The position numbers were made by a program, and so were the translations under genes. Positions 6,997-14,232 of a stretch of 22,438 nt of DNA are shown in pieces (positions within the stretch are counted from its first letter, which is position 1; each line of letters opens with the position of its first letter). The DNA is taken from assembly GCA_034435015.1 (NCBI GenBank), contig DAOTYH010000070.1, forward strand, positions 1 through 22,438, in the 5' to 3' direction. Source of the stretch: DAOTYH01 sp034435015. Its GTDB lineage: Bacteria > Chloroflexota > Anaerolineae > Aggregatilineales > UBA3940. The notes beneath the pieces are model-generated. The model did no database searches, was not told the origin of the DNA, and saw only the letters and a program-made list of their open reading frames with translations.

Positions 6997-8101
6997 GGGC
7001 GCAGGCGGCGCCTCTGCAACCCCTGCCGCGTTAGAACTGCTGTGGGTAGGCAGTCCGACAGGGCCGGAGCGCGAGCTGGTAACGCGTGAGGGCATTGCCT
7101 TTAGGGCAGTGCTGAGCGGGCCGCTGGTGGGGGTGGGGCTGAAGGCAGTCATTGGTGCGGTGCGCATCGTGGCTGGCACACTTCAGGCGCTTCGGCTGGT
7201 ATGGCGCTTCAGGCCGCAGGCTCTGTTGATCACCGGCGGCTGGGTGACCATCCCGGCGGCGCTGGCCTGCTGGCTGAGCCGTGTCCCGATCCTGATCGAA
7301 CTGCCTGACATTGAGCCGGGCGGTACGATACGGGTGCTGGCCCGCATCGCGGCACGGGTGACAGTCCCGGCTGAGGAGTCAGCCCGATTTTTTCGCGCCG
7401 GACAGGCGGTTGTCACAGGGTATCCGGTGCGTCCGGCTTTGCTGGCGGCGGCGGGCTTTGATCCGCTGGGGCGGCCTCTCAAGGAGGGCGCGAAGATGGA
7501 GCAGGCCGCCGCCCGCCGGGCGTTTGGCTTGTCTAGTGACCTGCCGGTCGTGCTGGTCTTTGGCGGCAGTAAGGGGGCACGCAGTATCAACCGGGCGCTG
7601 ATGGCGGCCCTGCCTGATCTGTTGAGAATCTGTCAGGTGATCCATATCACCGGCCCGCTCGATTGGCCGGAGGTGCAGGAACAGGCCGCCGCCCTGCCGG
7701 CTGAATTGGCCGGACGCTATCATGCGGTTGAGTATCTGCACAGCGGCGAGATGGCCCAGGCGCTGGCCTGCGCCGATCTGGCGGTCTCACGGGCAGGGGC
7801 GAGCGTGCTGGGCGAGTTTCCCCTCTTTGGGTTGCCTGCTATACTGGTGCCGTATCCGCACGCTTGGCGCTACCAGAAGACCAACGCTGAGGCGCTGGTC
7901 TCACGCGGGGCCGCTCTCCGTCTGGATGACGAGCGGCTGGCAGATGAATTGGGATCGCTGGTAAGGGTGGTGCTGGCTGATCCTGCACGCCGCCGATGGA
8001 TGGCGGCGGCGGCCCGCGATATGGCCCGCCCAGATGCGGCGGCGCGGGTGGCGGAAGAGTTGGCCAATCTCGCTCAGGGACGGATAGGCGATCCGCCCTA
8101 A
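6920..8101 (+). CDS. murG: UDP-GlcNAc--undecaprenyl-PP-MurNAc-pentapeptide GlcNAc transferase (MurG), divergent
   Basis: 393 residues from GTG 6920, with GGAG just upstream; an in-frame ATG at 6929 is the alternative. MurG adds GlcNAc to lipid I, giving lipid II, at the inner membrane face. Glycine-rich loop GGGTGGG (7-13), TGGWVTIPAA (105-114), VTGYPVRP (165-172), second glycine-rich loop VFGGSKGARSIN (213-224), and the UDP-GlcNAc site AVSRAGASVLGEFPLFGLPAILVPYP (288-313) with Q319 and NAEAL agree with family GT28. Unusual: residue 13 is Gly where MurG normally has His (GGTGGH). The usual HEQN motif is replaced by IELPD (126-130). The 'GNPVR' motif reads GYPVR. Cluster position supports MurG. 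The gene overlaps ftsW by 77 nt and likely depends on its translation. Confidence 0.93.
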   Translation: MRIMISGGGTGGGVYPALAVAAALNEGAGGASATPAALELLWVGSPTGPERELVTREGIAFRAVLSGPLVGVGLKAVIGAVRIVAGTLQALRLVWRFRPQALLITGGWVTIPAALACWLSRVPILIELPDIEPGGTIRVLARIAARVTVPAEESARFFRAGQAVVTGYPVRPALLAAAGFDPLGRPLKEGAKMEQAAARRAFGLSSDLPVVLVFGGSKGARSINRALMAALPDLLRICQVIHITGPLDWPEVQEQAAALPAELAGRYHAVEYLHSGEMAQALACADLAVSRAGASVLGEFPLFGLPAILVPYPHAWRYQKTNAEALVSRGAALRLDDERLADELGSLVRVVLADPARRRWMAAAARDMARPDAAARVAEELANLAQGRIGDPP

Positions 8102-8118
8102 AACAAGGGAAAACAACC

Positions 8119-8691
8119 GTGATCGAACTGGCAGCCGTATTCTGGATTTTCGTCATCCTGGCCGGGATCGTCGGCCTTCTGCGGGGTTGGGTGCGCGAGA
8201 TTCAAGTGACCGCTGCCGCAGTGCTGGGCATGTTCATCATTGAGCAGGTCAGCCCGTGGATCTGGCAGGTGCTGGTGGAACGTACCCCCGCTGAGATGCT
8301 CGCGACTGACCCGCTGGGGACACTGCGCCGTCTGTTTGTGCTCAAGGCGGCCATTCTGCTGACGGTGGTGTTCTTCGGCTATCAGGGGCCTATGGTGGTG
8401 CAGTTTGCCACCTCAGGGCGGGTCAAGGCCAACCGCCCCCGTGAGAATATTCAAGAGGGGATACTGGGGCTGATCGTCGGGATGATCAACGGTTATATGA
8501 TCGTCGGCGGGCTGTGGTGGTATTTGCATGTAGCCCAGTATCCTTTTGAGTGGCTGATCTCCCCTGCCAACTTCCCTGAGTCGGCCAGTGCGGCGCTGAT
8601 CGCTTATCTGCCCCTGCGCTGGCTTGCCAGCCCGTGGCTGGAGATTCTGGTGGTGGTGTTCTTCTTGATCGTTCTGATCGCTGTGATATAA
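8119..8691 (+). CDS. CvpA-like integral membrane protein
   Basis: 190 residues from GTG 8119, 17 nt after murG, with AAGGGA about 8 nt upstream. The open frame extends back into murG without a stop, but that extension has no ribosome site and is Gly/Arg-rich, so it is rejected. Four membrane segments are apparent: about 3-20, 29-48, 76-98 and 114-135, plus a hydrophobic C-terminus near 170-190. The first segment ends in GLLRGWVREIQV, which matches the short 'G..rG..rE' signature of CvpA (colicin V production) proteins. CvpA homologues often sit near envelope or division genes but their molecular role is not settled. It closes the cell-wall run, followed by a hairpin. CvpA membership is likely but rests on topology and one short motif. 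Confidence 0.65.
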   Translation: MIELAAVFWIFVILAGIVGLLRGWVREIQVTAAAVLGMFIIEQVSPWIWQVLVERTPAEMLATDPLGTLRRLFVLKAAILLTVVFFGYQGPMVVQFATSGRVKANRPRENIQEGILGLIVGMINGYMIVGGLWWYLHVAQYPFEWLISPANFPESASAALIAYLPLRWLASPWLEILVVVFFLIVLIAVI

Positions 8692-8717
8692 AGGGCCGCC
8701 TTACCGCGGCGCATGAT

Positions 8718-8756
8718 CAACAACTAGGCATCCCCCCAGGGGATGCCTAGTTGTTG
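8718..8756. terminator. 18-bp perfect hairpin between convergent genes
   Basis: CAACAACTAGGCATCCCC pairs without mismatch with GGGGATGCCTAGTTGTTG around a 3-nt loop. It lies between the convergent CvpA-like gene (stop 8691) and the minus-strand lipoprotein gene (stop 8775), so it can serve both directions. There is no long T-run; TTGTTGTTG on the plus strand is the nearest thing. Confidence 0.75.
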
Positions 8757-8774
8757 TTGGGGGGCAGGCTGACC

Positions 8775-9728
8775 TTATGGCGTGGGTTGCGGGATGGGGA
8801 AGGTGGGGGTTGGCTCGTTTTGACCGCCCCATATCCGGTAACAGCCGGCCTCCAGCAGGTTGAAGCTCGCGGCTGAGGTGTCTGTGACGCCGACGATAAA
8901 ATACAGCCCCGGCTCGTCGAGTGCGCCGATGCGTGCGGTAGCCGTGAAGCCGCCTTCTTCGTCCGTGTGGACTGCAAAGCCGGTGACAAAGTTAAACGAA
9001 ACCGCCCGTGTTGTCTCGTTTTGGGTGCGGCGGTAGATGCCTACCGGCAGGGTGATGTCCGGCTCGAAGCCGCTGCCCTGAATATGTACCTGATCGCCCG
9101 CCACGTAGCGGGTCTCGTCACAGCCCCGATTCCACAACGGGTTGATGTTCGTGCTGGGCATGGTGCTGATCATCGGATGATCAGGCGGGGCAACCGTGAA
9201 GGTTGTCTCGGCACTGCCGCTGTAGGGGCCGCTGGCTACCACGCGCCACTCTCCGAGTTCGACGCCGACCGGCATCCATAGCCTGACCTTGATAGTCGGG
9301 ATCATCTCCAGCGCAACAGAGGCCTCGCCGATGGGCAGGACGGTCTCGCGTCCGCTCTGGGCCAGCACGACATAAGCGCCCTGCTCGTTGGTGGTGAAGG
9401 TGTAGGCATCCGTGTAGGGCCTGTTTGAGTCAGGGGGATACAGTGAAACGGTCACCGGCTCGTCGGGCATGAAGCCGAACAGGCACAACGCTCCCCCCTC
9501 GCCGTCCCGGAAGGCGGCCACAGCAGGCAGAGGCTGGCTTAAGTCAAGGAAGTCACTACAGGGCTGACTGCTCGTGCCAAGCGGAAGGTCAGCAGTCAGG
9601 GTATATTGCAGTTCGATGGTGCGGGTCGGCACGGGAGTGCCTGATGAAGCGGAGGATGCACCGCAACCAGTCAGAATCAGGAGCACACACAATCCAACCA
9701 GGGGCAAGGAAATATATCTGCCGGCCAT
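8775..9728 (-). CDS. Lipoprotein of unknown function with two beta-rich modules
   Basis: 317 residues from ATG 9728-9726. This start is preferred to an upstream in-frame ATG at 9764 because AGGAAGAG precedes it and the protein then opens with a lipoprotein signal ending LILTGCGASS (Cys22). A Ser/Thr/Pro linker follows. Two beta-rich halves appear similar in logic: one reads LCLFGFMPDEPVTVSLYPPD with TTNEQGAYVV, the other VHIQGSGFEPDITLPVGIYR with TDEEGGFTATARIG and DEPGLYFIVGV. This pattern recalls Ig-like or IPT/TIG-type folds. Four Cys remain in the mature part. It is probably anchored outside the membrane. I do not recognise a family. It stands alone between a bidirectional hairpin and the ferredoxin promoter region, divergent from the ferredoxin gene. 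Confidence 0.8.
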   Translation of the reverse strand: MAGRYISLPLVGLCVLLILTGCGASSASSGTPVPTRTIELQYTLTADLPLGTSSQPCSDFLDLSQPLPAVAAFRDGEGGALCLFGFMPDEPVTVSLYPPDSNRPYTDAYTFTTNEQGAYVVLAQSGRETVLPIGEASVALEMIPTIKVRLWMPVGVELGEWRVVASGPYSGSAETTFTVAPPDHPMISTMPSTNINPLWNRGCDETRYVAGDQVHIQGSGFEPDITLPVGIYRRTQNETTRAVSFNFVTGFAVHTDEEGGFTATARIGALDEPGLYFIVGVTDTSAASFNLLEAGCYRIWGGQNEPTPTFPIPQPTP

Positions 9729-9886
9729 CGCTTCTCTTCCTGTTGAATGATGAGTAGATGTCATCCGGCTGTCCGCATGAAGCGCCAGTGAAGAAGCCGC
9801 GAAGTCAGCCGGTGCGGCCTAGATGATACCCCAGCGGTGCATTGAGGGGTAGGGCGTGGTCAGGATTGCTGATTCAAAAACGCATC

Positions 9887-9914
9887 TGTACATTCCTGCG
9901 GCGTGCGCTATAAT
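9887..9914 (+). promoter_or_regulatory. Promoter of the ferredoxin gene
   Basis: TGTACA (4 of 6 to TTGACA) and a perfect TATAAT are separated by 16 nt. A start near 9921 would give a leader of about 70 nt. Confidence 0.6.
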
Positions 9915-9991
9915 TGTGCGCGATTTCACATATCGGCTTTGCGCTTCTCAGCATCAGTGAGATCGAGCTTATCCCTTAGGAGGAAAATACA

Positions 9992-10246
9992 ATGACCTAC
10001 GTCATCACGGGAGCCTGCCAGAAGGACTTCGATTGCGTGGCCGTCTGCCCGGTGGACTGCATCCATCCGCGTGAGGATGAGCCGGGTGTTGATGCGGTGG
10101 ATATGCTGTTCATCAACCCGGATGAGTGCATTGACTGCGGCGCATGCGAGGCGGAATGCCCGCATAACGCTATCTTTGCACTGGACAACGTCCCGTCTGA
10201 TCAGGCCGTCTACATCCAGAAGAACGCGGATTACTACAAGCATTAG
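9992..10246 (+). CDS. Dicluster ferredoxin with an Asp-substituted first cluster motif
   Basis: 84 residues. Small soluble electron carrier related to the FdxA/Azotobacter FdI type. The first motif is C9-x2-D12-x2-C15-x3-C19-P, followed by C23. The second motif is C46-x2-C49-x2-C52-x3-C56-P. In bacterial ferredoxins the first three ligands of one motif pair with the last Cys of the other. Cluster I would therefore use C9, D12 or no fourth ligand, C15 and C56, and cluster II C46, C49, C52 and C19. The C-x5-C spacing is that of 8Fe ferredoxins, two residues shorter than in FdI (C-x7-C), and the middle Cys is Asp. That suggests a [3Fe-4S] or an Asp-ligated [4Fe-4S] cluster. AGGAGG lies 8 nt before the ATG. 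Monocistronic, between its own promoter and a strong terminator; partners are unknown. Confidence 0.93.
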   Translation: MTYVITGACQKDFDCVAVCPVDCIHPREDEPGVDAVDMLFINPDECIDCGACEAECPHNAIFALDNVPSDQAVYIQKNADYYKH

Positions 10247-10299
10247 GTCTCCCTTTGCTCTCTCCTTCCTTGTGCGGCAGGGCGGGAGAGGTAAGCGCA

Positions 10300-10359
10300 G
10301 GCCAGAGAGAAGCGTGCCTCCGGTTTGGAGGGACGCCTTTCTCTGGCCTTATTTTTTTT
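10300..10359 (+). terminator. Rho-independent terminator of the ferredoxin gene
   Basis: Arms at 10300-10321 and 10327-10348 form a 22-position stem with two mismatches and one G-U pair around loop GGTTT. TTATTTTTTTT follows directly. Confidence 0.92.
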
Positions 10360-10428
10360 GCCTGCCCTGAGATTTTCATGGGGCAGGATTTCTCAAAATC
10401 CGCCTATCCGAGTACAGTAATGGAGAGT

Positions 10429-10451
10429 CAGGCAGGTTGATCGGTTGCCTG
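10429..10451. promoter_or_regulatory. Inverted repeat upstream of the GH116 gene
   Basis: CAGGCA-N11-TGCCTG lies about 50-75 nt before the GH116 start, with TATATC just after it as a possible weak -10. A second small dyad, GGATTT-CTCA-AAATCC, is at 10386-10401. Either could be an operator, for instance for sugar-responsive control, but short dyads arise by chance. Confidence 0.25.
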
Positions 10452-10503
10452 CTATATCAAGCTGTCTTGGAGTACGTGCCATTTCATGAAGGAGCGAGTC
10501 CCT

Positions 10504-12969
10504 ATGCCTACGCCAATTGACATTCCGAAGTATGCGTGGAAGCGCCGCCTTGACAGGGTACTTGAGGAGCCGGGCCGCCCTAAGGGCCTTGCCCTAGAGG
10601 ATTGGGTGCAGATGCTGCCCATGATCATCCGCCTGCGCAACGCTGTCAACCGCGAGCGCAAGGCCGGGCGCGAGCCGGTTATGGACCCGTTTACCCCGCT
10701 GGGCTTTGGCCCCTATATGGGCGTGCCATTGGGAGGGCTGGGCGGCGGGACCATCACAAGGGGCTGGCGGGGCGACTTCGTGCGCTGGCAGCTCAGGCCG
10801 GGCATGTACGAGTACGGCTCTGTGCCGGCTGATCAGTTCTCGGTGTATGTGCGGCGTAAAGGCGAAAAACAGCACGTGCGGGTGCTTTTCCCCGGCCAGC
10901 CGGAGAGCGGAGCGTTGATCGGCTGGGGCTGGGGCATGGACGGCAAACGGGCAACCTACTATGCGCTCTATCCGCGTGCGTGGACGGTCTATGAGAATAT
11001 CGTCCCCGGCGTTTCCCTGACCTGCCGGCAGGTGTCGCCTGTGATCCCTCACAACTACAAAGAGAGCAGTACGCCGGCAGGTGTGTTCGTGTGGACGATC
11101 ACCAATACCGGCAAGGAAGCGGTTACTGTCGGGCTGATGTTTACCTTCCAGAACGGCACAGGCGGGAAAAATGATCGGGGCGGCGGGCATTTCAACGAGG
11201 CATTTCGGGTCGAAGTGCCGGACGGCGCGGTGTCAGGGGTGCTGTTGCATCATATTCACCGCCAGCCCCGCCCGCTGGAGGAGGGGCAAAAACTGGAAGA
11301 GCAAGGCCGTTTTGAGGACCCGCTCACCTTTGCCATCGCCGCCCGTGAGACGCCTGAGGTGCTGGTCACCCACCGCACGCGCTTTGTGGCAACCTCCAGT
11401 GCGATGGATGTGTGGGGAGACTTCCGTGAGGACGGCAGGCTGGAGAACGCCGCCGATGGCCGCCCTGCCTCAGAAGGGATGGCGATTGGCGGGGCAGTGG
11501 CGGCAACGGTTGAGGTGCCGCCCGGCGAGTCGCGCGAGGTCGCGTTTGCGCTGGCTTGGGATATGCCGCTGGCCCGCTTCGGGCTGGGGACTGCCTATTA
11601 CCGGCGTTACACGCGCTTCTACGGGCGCAAAGGGGATGCCGCCCCCCTGATTGCCCGCGATGCCTTGATGAACTACCCGGACTGGGAGAGGCAAATTGAG
11701 GCGTGGCAGGGGCCTATTCTCGACGATACCGCCGTGCCGGACTGGTACAAGACGGCTCTCTTCAACGAGCTGTACTTCCTGATAGACGGCGGCACGATCT
11801 GGACGGACGGTGAAGAGGGGGCCGATCCGCCGCCGGAGGGCGATATAGGGCATTTCGCCTATCTGGAGGGGCATGAGTACCGCATGTATAACACCTACGA
11901 CGTGCATTTCTACGCCTCGTTTGCGCTGGCCATGCTGTGGCCGGAACTGGAACTCAGCCTCCAGCGTGACATCGCCCGTGCGCTGGACATCGAACATCCG
12001 GAGCTGATACGAACGCTTGGCTCTAACAAGAAAGTGCCCCGTAAGGTCAAGGGCGCAATCCCGCATGACATCGGTGCGCCGGTTGAGGACCCCTGGAAGA
12101 AGGTCAATGCCTACGACTATCAGGATACATCGCGCTGGAAGGACCTGAACCCCAAGTTCGTGTTGCAGGTTTACCGTGATGTCGTGGCGGTTGGAGATGA
12201 CGGCTTCGCCGCCGAGGTCTTCCCGGCAGTCCAAGAGGCGGTTGAATACATGCGGCAGTTCGATGTGGACGAGGACGGCCTGATCGAGAACGAGGGCTTC
12301 CCGGATCAGACTTATGATGCGTGGTCGGCGCGGGGGCCAAGCGCTTATTCTGCCGGCCTGTGGCTGGCGGCGCTGAGCGCGGCGGCGGCGCTGGCCGACC
12401 GGCTCGGCCAGAAGGAACAGGCTCAGGCTTACCGCGAGATGCTGGAGGACGGGCAGGCCGCCTATGAGGAACTGCTCTGGAACGGTGAGTACTATGACTA
12501 CGACGCCAGCACCTCCCATCAGCACAACAGCATCATGGCTGACCAACTGGCCGGGCACTGGTACGCGCGGGCCTGCGGACTGCCGCCCATCGTGCCGCCT
12601 GACCATGCCCGCAGTGCGCTCAAGAAGGTCTATGAGTTCAACGTCAAGCAGTTTGAGGATGGTGAGATGGGCGCAGTCAACGGGATGCGCCCTGATGGCC
12701 GTGTGGATACGACTTGCCTGCAAAGTCAGGAGGTCTGGACAGGCACAACCTACGCTGTCGCGGCGGCTATGATCCAAGAAGGTCTGCTGGATGAGGCCTT
12801 CGCTACTGCCAAGGGCATCTATGAGATGACCTACCGCGAGCTGGGCTACTGGTTCCAGACGCCGGAAGCGTGGAATCATCGGGGCGAGTACCGCTCGCTG
12901 GCCTACATGCGTCCGCTGGCGATCTGGGCTATGCAATGGGCATGGGAGAGAGAGAGCCGAAAGAAGTAG
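10504..12969 (+). CDS. GH116 family beta-glucosidase (GBA2 / non-lysosomal glucosylceramidase-like)
   Basis: 821 residues from ATG 10504, with AAGGAG 10 nt upstream; an ATG at 10486 lacks a ribosome site. GH116 enzymes are retaining beta-glucosidases or xylosidases. Typical stretches seen: GVPLGGLGGGTITRGWRGDF and RPGMYEY in the N-terminal beta domain, TNTG...LMFTFQNG, then the (alpha/alpha)6 domain with FNELYFLIDGGTIW. Glu422 there is the expected nucleophile. Also present are YRMYNTYDVHFYASFAL, KDLNPKFVLQVYRD, GFPDQTYDAW with GPSAYSAGLWLAAL, and QTPEAW...RSLAYMRPLAIWAMQ at the end. The family acid/base Asp is probably in the KFVLQVYRD (Asp559) or DQTYD (Asp601/605) stretch; I cannot decide which. 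No signal peptide, so cytoplasmic. Monocistronic, between terminators. The natural substrate (glycolipid or oligosaccharide) is unknown. Confidence 0.93.
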   Translation: MPTPIDIPKYAWKRRLDRVLEEPGRPKGLALEDWVQMLPMIIRLRNAVNRERKAGREPVMDPFTPLGFGPYMGVPLGGLGGGTITRGWRGDFVRWQLRPGMYEYGSVPADQFSVYVRRKGEKQHVRVLFPGQPESGALIGWGWGMDGKRATYYALYPRAWTVYENIVPGVSLTCRQVSPVIPHNYKESSTPAGVFVWTITNTGKEAVTVGLMFTFQNGTGGKNDRGGGHFNEAFRVEVPDGAVSGVLLHHIHRQPRPLEEGQKLEEQGRFEDPLTFAIAARETPEVLVTHRTRFVATSSAMDVWGDFREDGRLENAADGRPASEGMAIGGAVAATVEVPPGESREVAFALAWDMPLARFGLGTAYYRRYTRFYGRKGDAAPLIARDALMNYPDWERQIEAWQGPILDDTAVPDWYKTALFNELYFLIDGGTIWTDGEEGADPPPEGDIGHFAYLEGHEYRMYNTYDVHFYASFALAMLWPELELSLQRDIARALDIEHPELIRTLGSNKKVPRKVKGAIPHDIGAPVEDPWKKVNAYDYQDTSRWKDLNPKFVLQVYRDVVAVGDDGFAAEVFPAVQEAVEYMRQFDVDEDGLIENEGFPDQTYDAWSARGPSAYSAGLWLAALSAAAALADRLGQKEQAQAYREMLEDGQAAYEELLWNGEYYDYDASTSHQHNSIMADQLAGHWYARACGLPPIVPPDHARSALKKVYEFNVKQFEDGEMGAVNGMRPDGRVDTTCLQSQEVWTGTTYAVAAAMIQEGLLDEAFATAKGIYEMTYRELGYWFQTPEAWNHRGEYRSLAYMRPLAIWAMQWAWERESRKK

Positions 12970-12994
12970 TCGGTTTGAGGGTTGGCGCTCAGAG

Positions 12995-13027
12995 GGGCTG
13001 GCCAAGCAAGGGGCCAGCCCTTTTTTT
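12995..13027 (+). terminator. Rho-independent terminator of the GH116 gene
   Basis: GGGCTGGCC pairs with GGCCAGCCC (9 bp, 8-nt loop), followed by seven T. The last two T also form the first bases of the next promoter's -35 box. Confidence 0.93.
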
Positions 13028-13054
13028 GACATCCTCTCGATCCCGCCGTATAGT
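13026..13054 (+). promoter_or_regulatory. Sigma-70-type promoter of the EamA transporter gene
   Basis: A perfect TTGACA at 13026-13031 and TATAGT at 13049-13054 are separated by exactly 17 nt. The predicted start is near 13061, giving a very short leader. Confidence 0.85.
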
Positions 13055-13079
13055 CTCCGCTCAACACGGAAGAATGAGG

Positions 13080-14087
13080 ATGCCGCTCATGCCTCAAGCA
13101 GCGCCTGTATCGAACCCGCCCCGCTGGCAGGTGATCGCCGCTTTTGCGGCAGTCTATCTGATCTGGGGATCAACCTATCTGGGCATCCGCTTTGCCATCG
13201 AGACCATTCCGCCGTACCTGATGGCGGGCACACGCTTTCTGGCCGCCGGGGTGTTGCTCTATGTCTGGCAGCGTCTGTATGGCGTGCCGCGCCCGAACCG
13301 CCTGCACTGGCGCTCGGCGCTGATCATCGGCGGCCTGCTCCTGCTGGGCGGCAACGGGAGCGTCACATGGGCGGAACAGCGCGTGCCGTCCGGGCTGGCC
13401 TCCCTGCTGATTGCGACTGTCCCCCTCTGGATCAGCCTGCTTGACTGGCTTCGCCCCGGCGGGACACGCCCCGGCGGTCGTGTGATCGCGGGGCTGGTGG
13501 TGGGCTTCGTTGGGATGGTGGTGCTGGTCGGGCCGACTAGTCTGGCCGGCGGCAGTCAGGTTGATCCGGCGGGGGCGCTGGCTTTGCTCGGTGCGGCGCT
13601 GTCGTGGGCAGTAGGGTCGTTGTATTCCCGTACCCCCCATGCCCAACAGCCTGACTCCCCTCTGATGGGGACGGCCATCGAGATGCTGGCGGGCGGGGCA
13701 TTGCTGATGATGGTCGCGCTGGTGAGAGGCGAGCTGACCCGTTTCGACCCTGCCGCTGTCTCACTGCGGTCTGGGCTGGCGCTGGGCTATCTGATCCTGT
13801 TTGGGGCGATTGTGGGGTTTAGCTGTTACATCTGGCTGTTGAAGGTCACCACACCTGCCCGTGCTTCAACTTATGCCTATGTCAACCCGATTGTGGCGGT
13901 ATTTCTGGGCTGGGCGCTGGCCTCAGAGCCGCTCTCCCCGCGCACCCTGATCGCCGCACCGATGATCATCGCGGCAGTGGTGCTGATCACCAGCTACCAG
14001 CCGCGCCAAGCTAAAAACCTCGTGCTGGAGGAAACAAAGGCTGGTCTGCCTGCGGAGGAGGGATGCCTGAAACAGACAGCCCGCTGA
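13080..14087 (+). CDS. DMT superfamily transporter with two EamA domains
   Basis: 335 residues from ATG 13080, about ten membrane segments. The open frame extends upstream to 12870 but crosses the GH116 terminator and the promoter, so that part is not translated from this transcript. GGAAGA lies about 6 nt before ATG 13080; ATGs at 13074 and 13089 are alternatives. Repeat 1 starts VYLIWGSTYLGIRFAIETIPP and ends near WAEQRVPSGLASLLIATVPLW; repeat 2 covers GALALLGAALSWAVGSLYSR to ASTYAYVNPIVAVFLGWAL. This resembles YedA/RhaT-type exporters of metabolites or amino acids. The substrate cannot be read from sequence. The last 25 residues are a polar, Lys/Glu-rich tail. Monocistronic, between its own promoter and a convergent hairpin. 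Confidence 0.9.
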   Translation: MPLMPQAAPVSNPPRWQVIAAFAAVYLIWGSTYLGIRFAIETIPPYLMAGTRFLAAGVLLYVWQRLYGVPRPNRLHWRSALIIGGLLLLGGNGSVTWAEQRVPSGLASLLIATVPLWISLLDWLRPGGTRPGGRVIAGLVVGFVGMVVLVGPTSLAGGSQVDPAGALALLGAALSWAVGSLYSRTPHAQQPDSPLMGTAIEMLAGGALLMMVALVRGELTRFDPAAVSLRSGLALGYLILFGAIVGFSCYIWLLKVTTPARASTYAYVNPIVAVFLGWALASEPLSPRTLIAAPMIIAAVVLITSYQPRQAKNLVLEETKAGLPAEEGCLKQTAR

Positions 14088-14174
14088 AAGATGGAACGCC
14101 TCAGTTGCTTGTCCGGGTTACTTTTTGCGCCGTCCTGAGCGGCTGTAAGGAAGCTGATGGAGGGTAAGATCGCA

Positions 14175-14204
14175 ACGGGGGGCGACAAGCAGTGCGCCCC
14201 CCGT
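14175..14204. terminator. Bidirectional hairpin between convergent EamA and ABC permease genes
   Basis: ACGGGGGGCG pairs perfectly with CGCCCCCCGT (10 bp, 10-nt loop). It lies between the stops at 14087 (plus) and 14233 (minus). No T-run on either side. Confidence 0.65.
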
Positions 14205-14232
14205 CATCATCCCCTTGACACGGAAGGATCGG

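Noticed and set aside
7996..8118. Upstream extension of the CvpA-like frame into murG
   Set aside because: Gly/Arg-rich translation without a ribosome site; the GTG at 8119 follows AAGGGA and starts directly with a membrane segment.
10247..10503. Possible small RNA or riboswitch between ferredoxin and GH116
   Set aside because: Apart from the terminator and two short dyads I see no conserved RNA fold or tRNA-like structure.
11470..13032. Long minus-strand open frame (520 codons) opposite the GH116 gene
   Set aside because: It lies antisense to a gene with clear family motifs, has no ribosome site or recognisable domain, and crosses the terminator. Long antisense frames are common in GC-rich DNA.
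12870..13079. Upstream extension of the EamA frame by 70 codons
   Set aside because: It crosses the GH116 terminator and the EamA promoter and adds a non-homologous Arg/Gly-rich segment.
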